A stretch of 5,466 nt of DNA, taken from contig JASHXW010000117.1 of NCBI GenBank assembly GCA_030043395.1, forward strand, positions 1 to 5,466. Direction: 5' to 3'. This document shows positions 4,343 through 5,466 of the stretch, piece after piece. The DNA is from Streptosporangiaceae bacterium. GTDB lineage: Bacteria; Actinomycetota; Actinomycetes; Streptosporangiales; Streptosporangiaceae. A model generated the notes under the pieces. The model saw only the letters and a list, made by a program, of their open reading frames with translations. It did no database searches and was not told where the DNA came from. Positions within the stretch are counted from its first letter, which is position 1, and the number at the start of each line of letters is the position of its first letter. A program made the position numbers and the translations under genes.

Positions 4343-5466
4343 TCAGGCCGCTGGCACTGAGTCGAAGAGCCGGAGCCGATGGGCAGCAGCTGCGGCCTCG
4401 CCGCGGCTGTTTACCTCCAGCTTGGCCAGGATGTTCGAGACGTGCACGCTCGCGGTCTTCGCGGAGATGAACAACTCGGCCCCGACCTCAGGGTTCGACC
4501 GTCCGGCGGCAACCAGCCTCAGCACCTCGAACTCGCGGGCGGTGAGGCCGAGGCGGTCCGACACCGGACGCTCATCTTCCCGGCTCGCACCGAGCACGAT
4601 CCGGGCATTGCGGCCGGTCTGGGTGATCTGCTCGAGCAGCGGACGTGCGCCAACGCGGTCAGCCAGCTTCGCCGCAAGGAGCAGCCGCAGCTCGGCCCCG
4701 TCCCGGTCGCTGGCCGCGATGGCCGCCTCGGCCGCATGAGCGAGCGCGTACGCCTGTTCGTAGGGCTGGTGCAAGCCCTCCCATGCGGCTGCGACGTCAT
4801 CCCACCGGGCCAGGCTCTCCTGCGCGGCCAGGCTTCCGCGGGCTGCGCCGCTGAGATGAGCTGAACCAGCGGCCGGACCGAGAACACCAGCTCTCGTATC
4901 GCTGGCGAGGGCGTGGAACGTGCGCCGCCCGGCCTCCTGAACTGGCCCGAGGGCGTCCAGATTGGCTGCGACTTCACGAAGCCGGGACAACAGCTCCGCG
5001 GCCTGGCCGGCCATGCCGGTGTCCCTACCTGGGACCTCAGCGGCAGCCAGGCAGATCTGAGCGCCGGCAATCAGCATCGGCCAGGCGTACCTCGGATTGA
5101 GCAGCAGGTCAGCACTGTCAAGCCCGGCGGACATCGCTGCTAGCGCGTCGGCGAGCTTGCCTTCGGCCTGGAGCAGCTCGGCCTCCATCAGCACGAGCGG
5201 GATCCGGTACTGGCCGTCGTTCGCTCCGGCGTACCTGGCACGGCCATAGGCCGTCCGTGCCGCCGCGTCCATCGCCCGAGCGCGGGCAGTCTCACCACGC
5301 CGGAGCGCAATGTCGGCAAGCACGTTCCGCAGGGCAATGCGGTTCAGCTGAGGCGGAGACATGGCCAGCGCGTGCTCGACAACCTCGACGGCCTCGTCCC
5401 AGCGGCCCAGCGAGACCAGCGGCTCGCCGACGTTGATCGCCAGGAACGTGCCGGAGGTGCGGGCAA
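4343..5466 (-). CDS. LuxR-family transcriptional regulator, large ATPase (LAL/MalT-like) type, C-terminal part
   Basis: The frame is open to the right edge, giving 373 visible C-terminal residues; the start is outside the window. The last 67 residues form a GerE/LuxR helix-turn-helix: L-T-A-R-E-F-E-V-L-R-L-V-A-A-G-R-S-N, then I-S-A-K-T-A-S-V-H-V-S-N-I-L-A-K-L, with all hallmark positions of the recognition helix present. The preceding about 300 residues are alanine/leucine-rich helical pairs (for example L-G-R-W-D-E-A-V-E, L-R-R-G-E-T-A-R-A-R-A) typical of the TPR-like region of LAL regulators, in which an AAA-type ATPase occupies the N-terminus. That ATPase is expected upstream but not seen, so the subclass is inferred. 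There is no response-regulator receiver domain in the visible part, and the helical region argues against a two-component regulator. Such proteins are cytoplasmic transcription factors, often pathway-specific activators of secondary metabolism or carbohydrate use. The gene ends 19 bp before a terminator-like hairpin, with the small membrane protein gene next on the same strand. Confidence 0.92.
   Translation of the reverse strand, partial: ARTSGTFLAINVGEPLVSLGRWDEAVEVVEHALAMSPPQLNRIALRNVLADIALRRGETARARAMDAAARTAYGRARYAGANDGQYRIPLVLMEAELLQAEGKLADALAAMSAGLDSADLLLNPRYAWPMLIAGAQICLAAAEVPGRDTGMAGQAAELLSRLREVAANLDALGPVQEAGRRTFHALASDTRAGVLGPAAGSAHLSGAARGSLAAQESLARWDDVAAAWEGLHQPYEQAYALAHAAEAAIAASDRDGAELRLLLAAKLADRVGARPLLEQITQTGRNARIVLGASREDERPVSDRLGLTAREFEVLRLVAAGRSNPEVGAELFISAKTASVHVSNILAKLEVNSRGEAAAAAHRLRLFDSVPAA

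Noticed and set aside
4442..4451. Third copy of GTGCACGCTC, matching the divergent-region repeat
   Set aside because: It encodes the conserved A-S-V-H part of the LuxR recognition helix, so codon choice explains it.
172..5466. Search for TTA codons as a sign of bldA-type control
   Set aside because: No in-frame TTA was seen in any of the called genes that lie in this span.

Overview
The window is GC-rich (visibly around 70% by eye, not computed). It carries protein families typical of actinomycetes: an XRE-HTH/NB-ARC/TPR regulator, an ATPase-class LuxR regulator and an APH-fold phosphotransferase. A Streptomyces-like or related filamentous actinomycete is the best guess; nothing here fixes the genus. 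I saw no tRNA, rRNA, CRISPR array, transposase or attachment site.

Layout from left to right. Positions 1-67 (minus) hold the first 22 codons of a gene that leaves the window, probably an alpha/beta hydrolase. Positions 172-1179 (minus) encode a complete 335-residue phosphotransferase of the aminoglycoside/choline-kinase fold. A 285-bp divergent intergenic region (1180-1464) contains a spaced 10-bp inverted repeat and the only clearly AT-rich patch of the window. Positions 1465-3852 (plus) encode a 795-residue STAND regulator: XRE helix-turn-helix, NB-ARC NTPase, then an array of 40-residue TPR units in perfect 120-bp register. Its stop codon lies at the loop edge of a 15-bp perfect hairpin, which probably terminates transcription from both sides. 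Positions 3891-4178 (minus) encode a 95-residue single-span membrane protein with a very strong ribosome binding site. A 164-bp gap (4179-4342) contains a short perfect inverted repeat and a terminator-like hairpin with a duplicated arm. From 4343 to the right edge (minus) runs the C-terminal 373 residues of a LuxR-family regulator of the large (LAL/MalT-like) type.

Functionally this looks like a regulatory island. Two signal-integrating regulators with helical-repeat sensor regions bracket a small membrane protein. One of them is divergent from a kinase-fold enzyme, so control of the phosphotransferase by the XRE-NB-ARC protein is a reasonable but unproven guess. I did not find convincing evidence of a wholly new system. 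The points most worth a second look are the divergent-promoter inverted repeat, the small membrane protein, the recently amplified TPR units and the hairpin that overlaps the stop codon.
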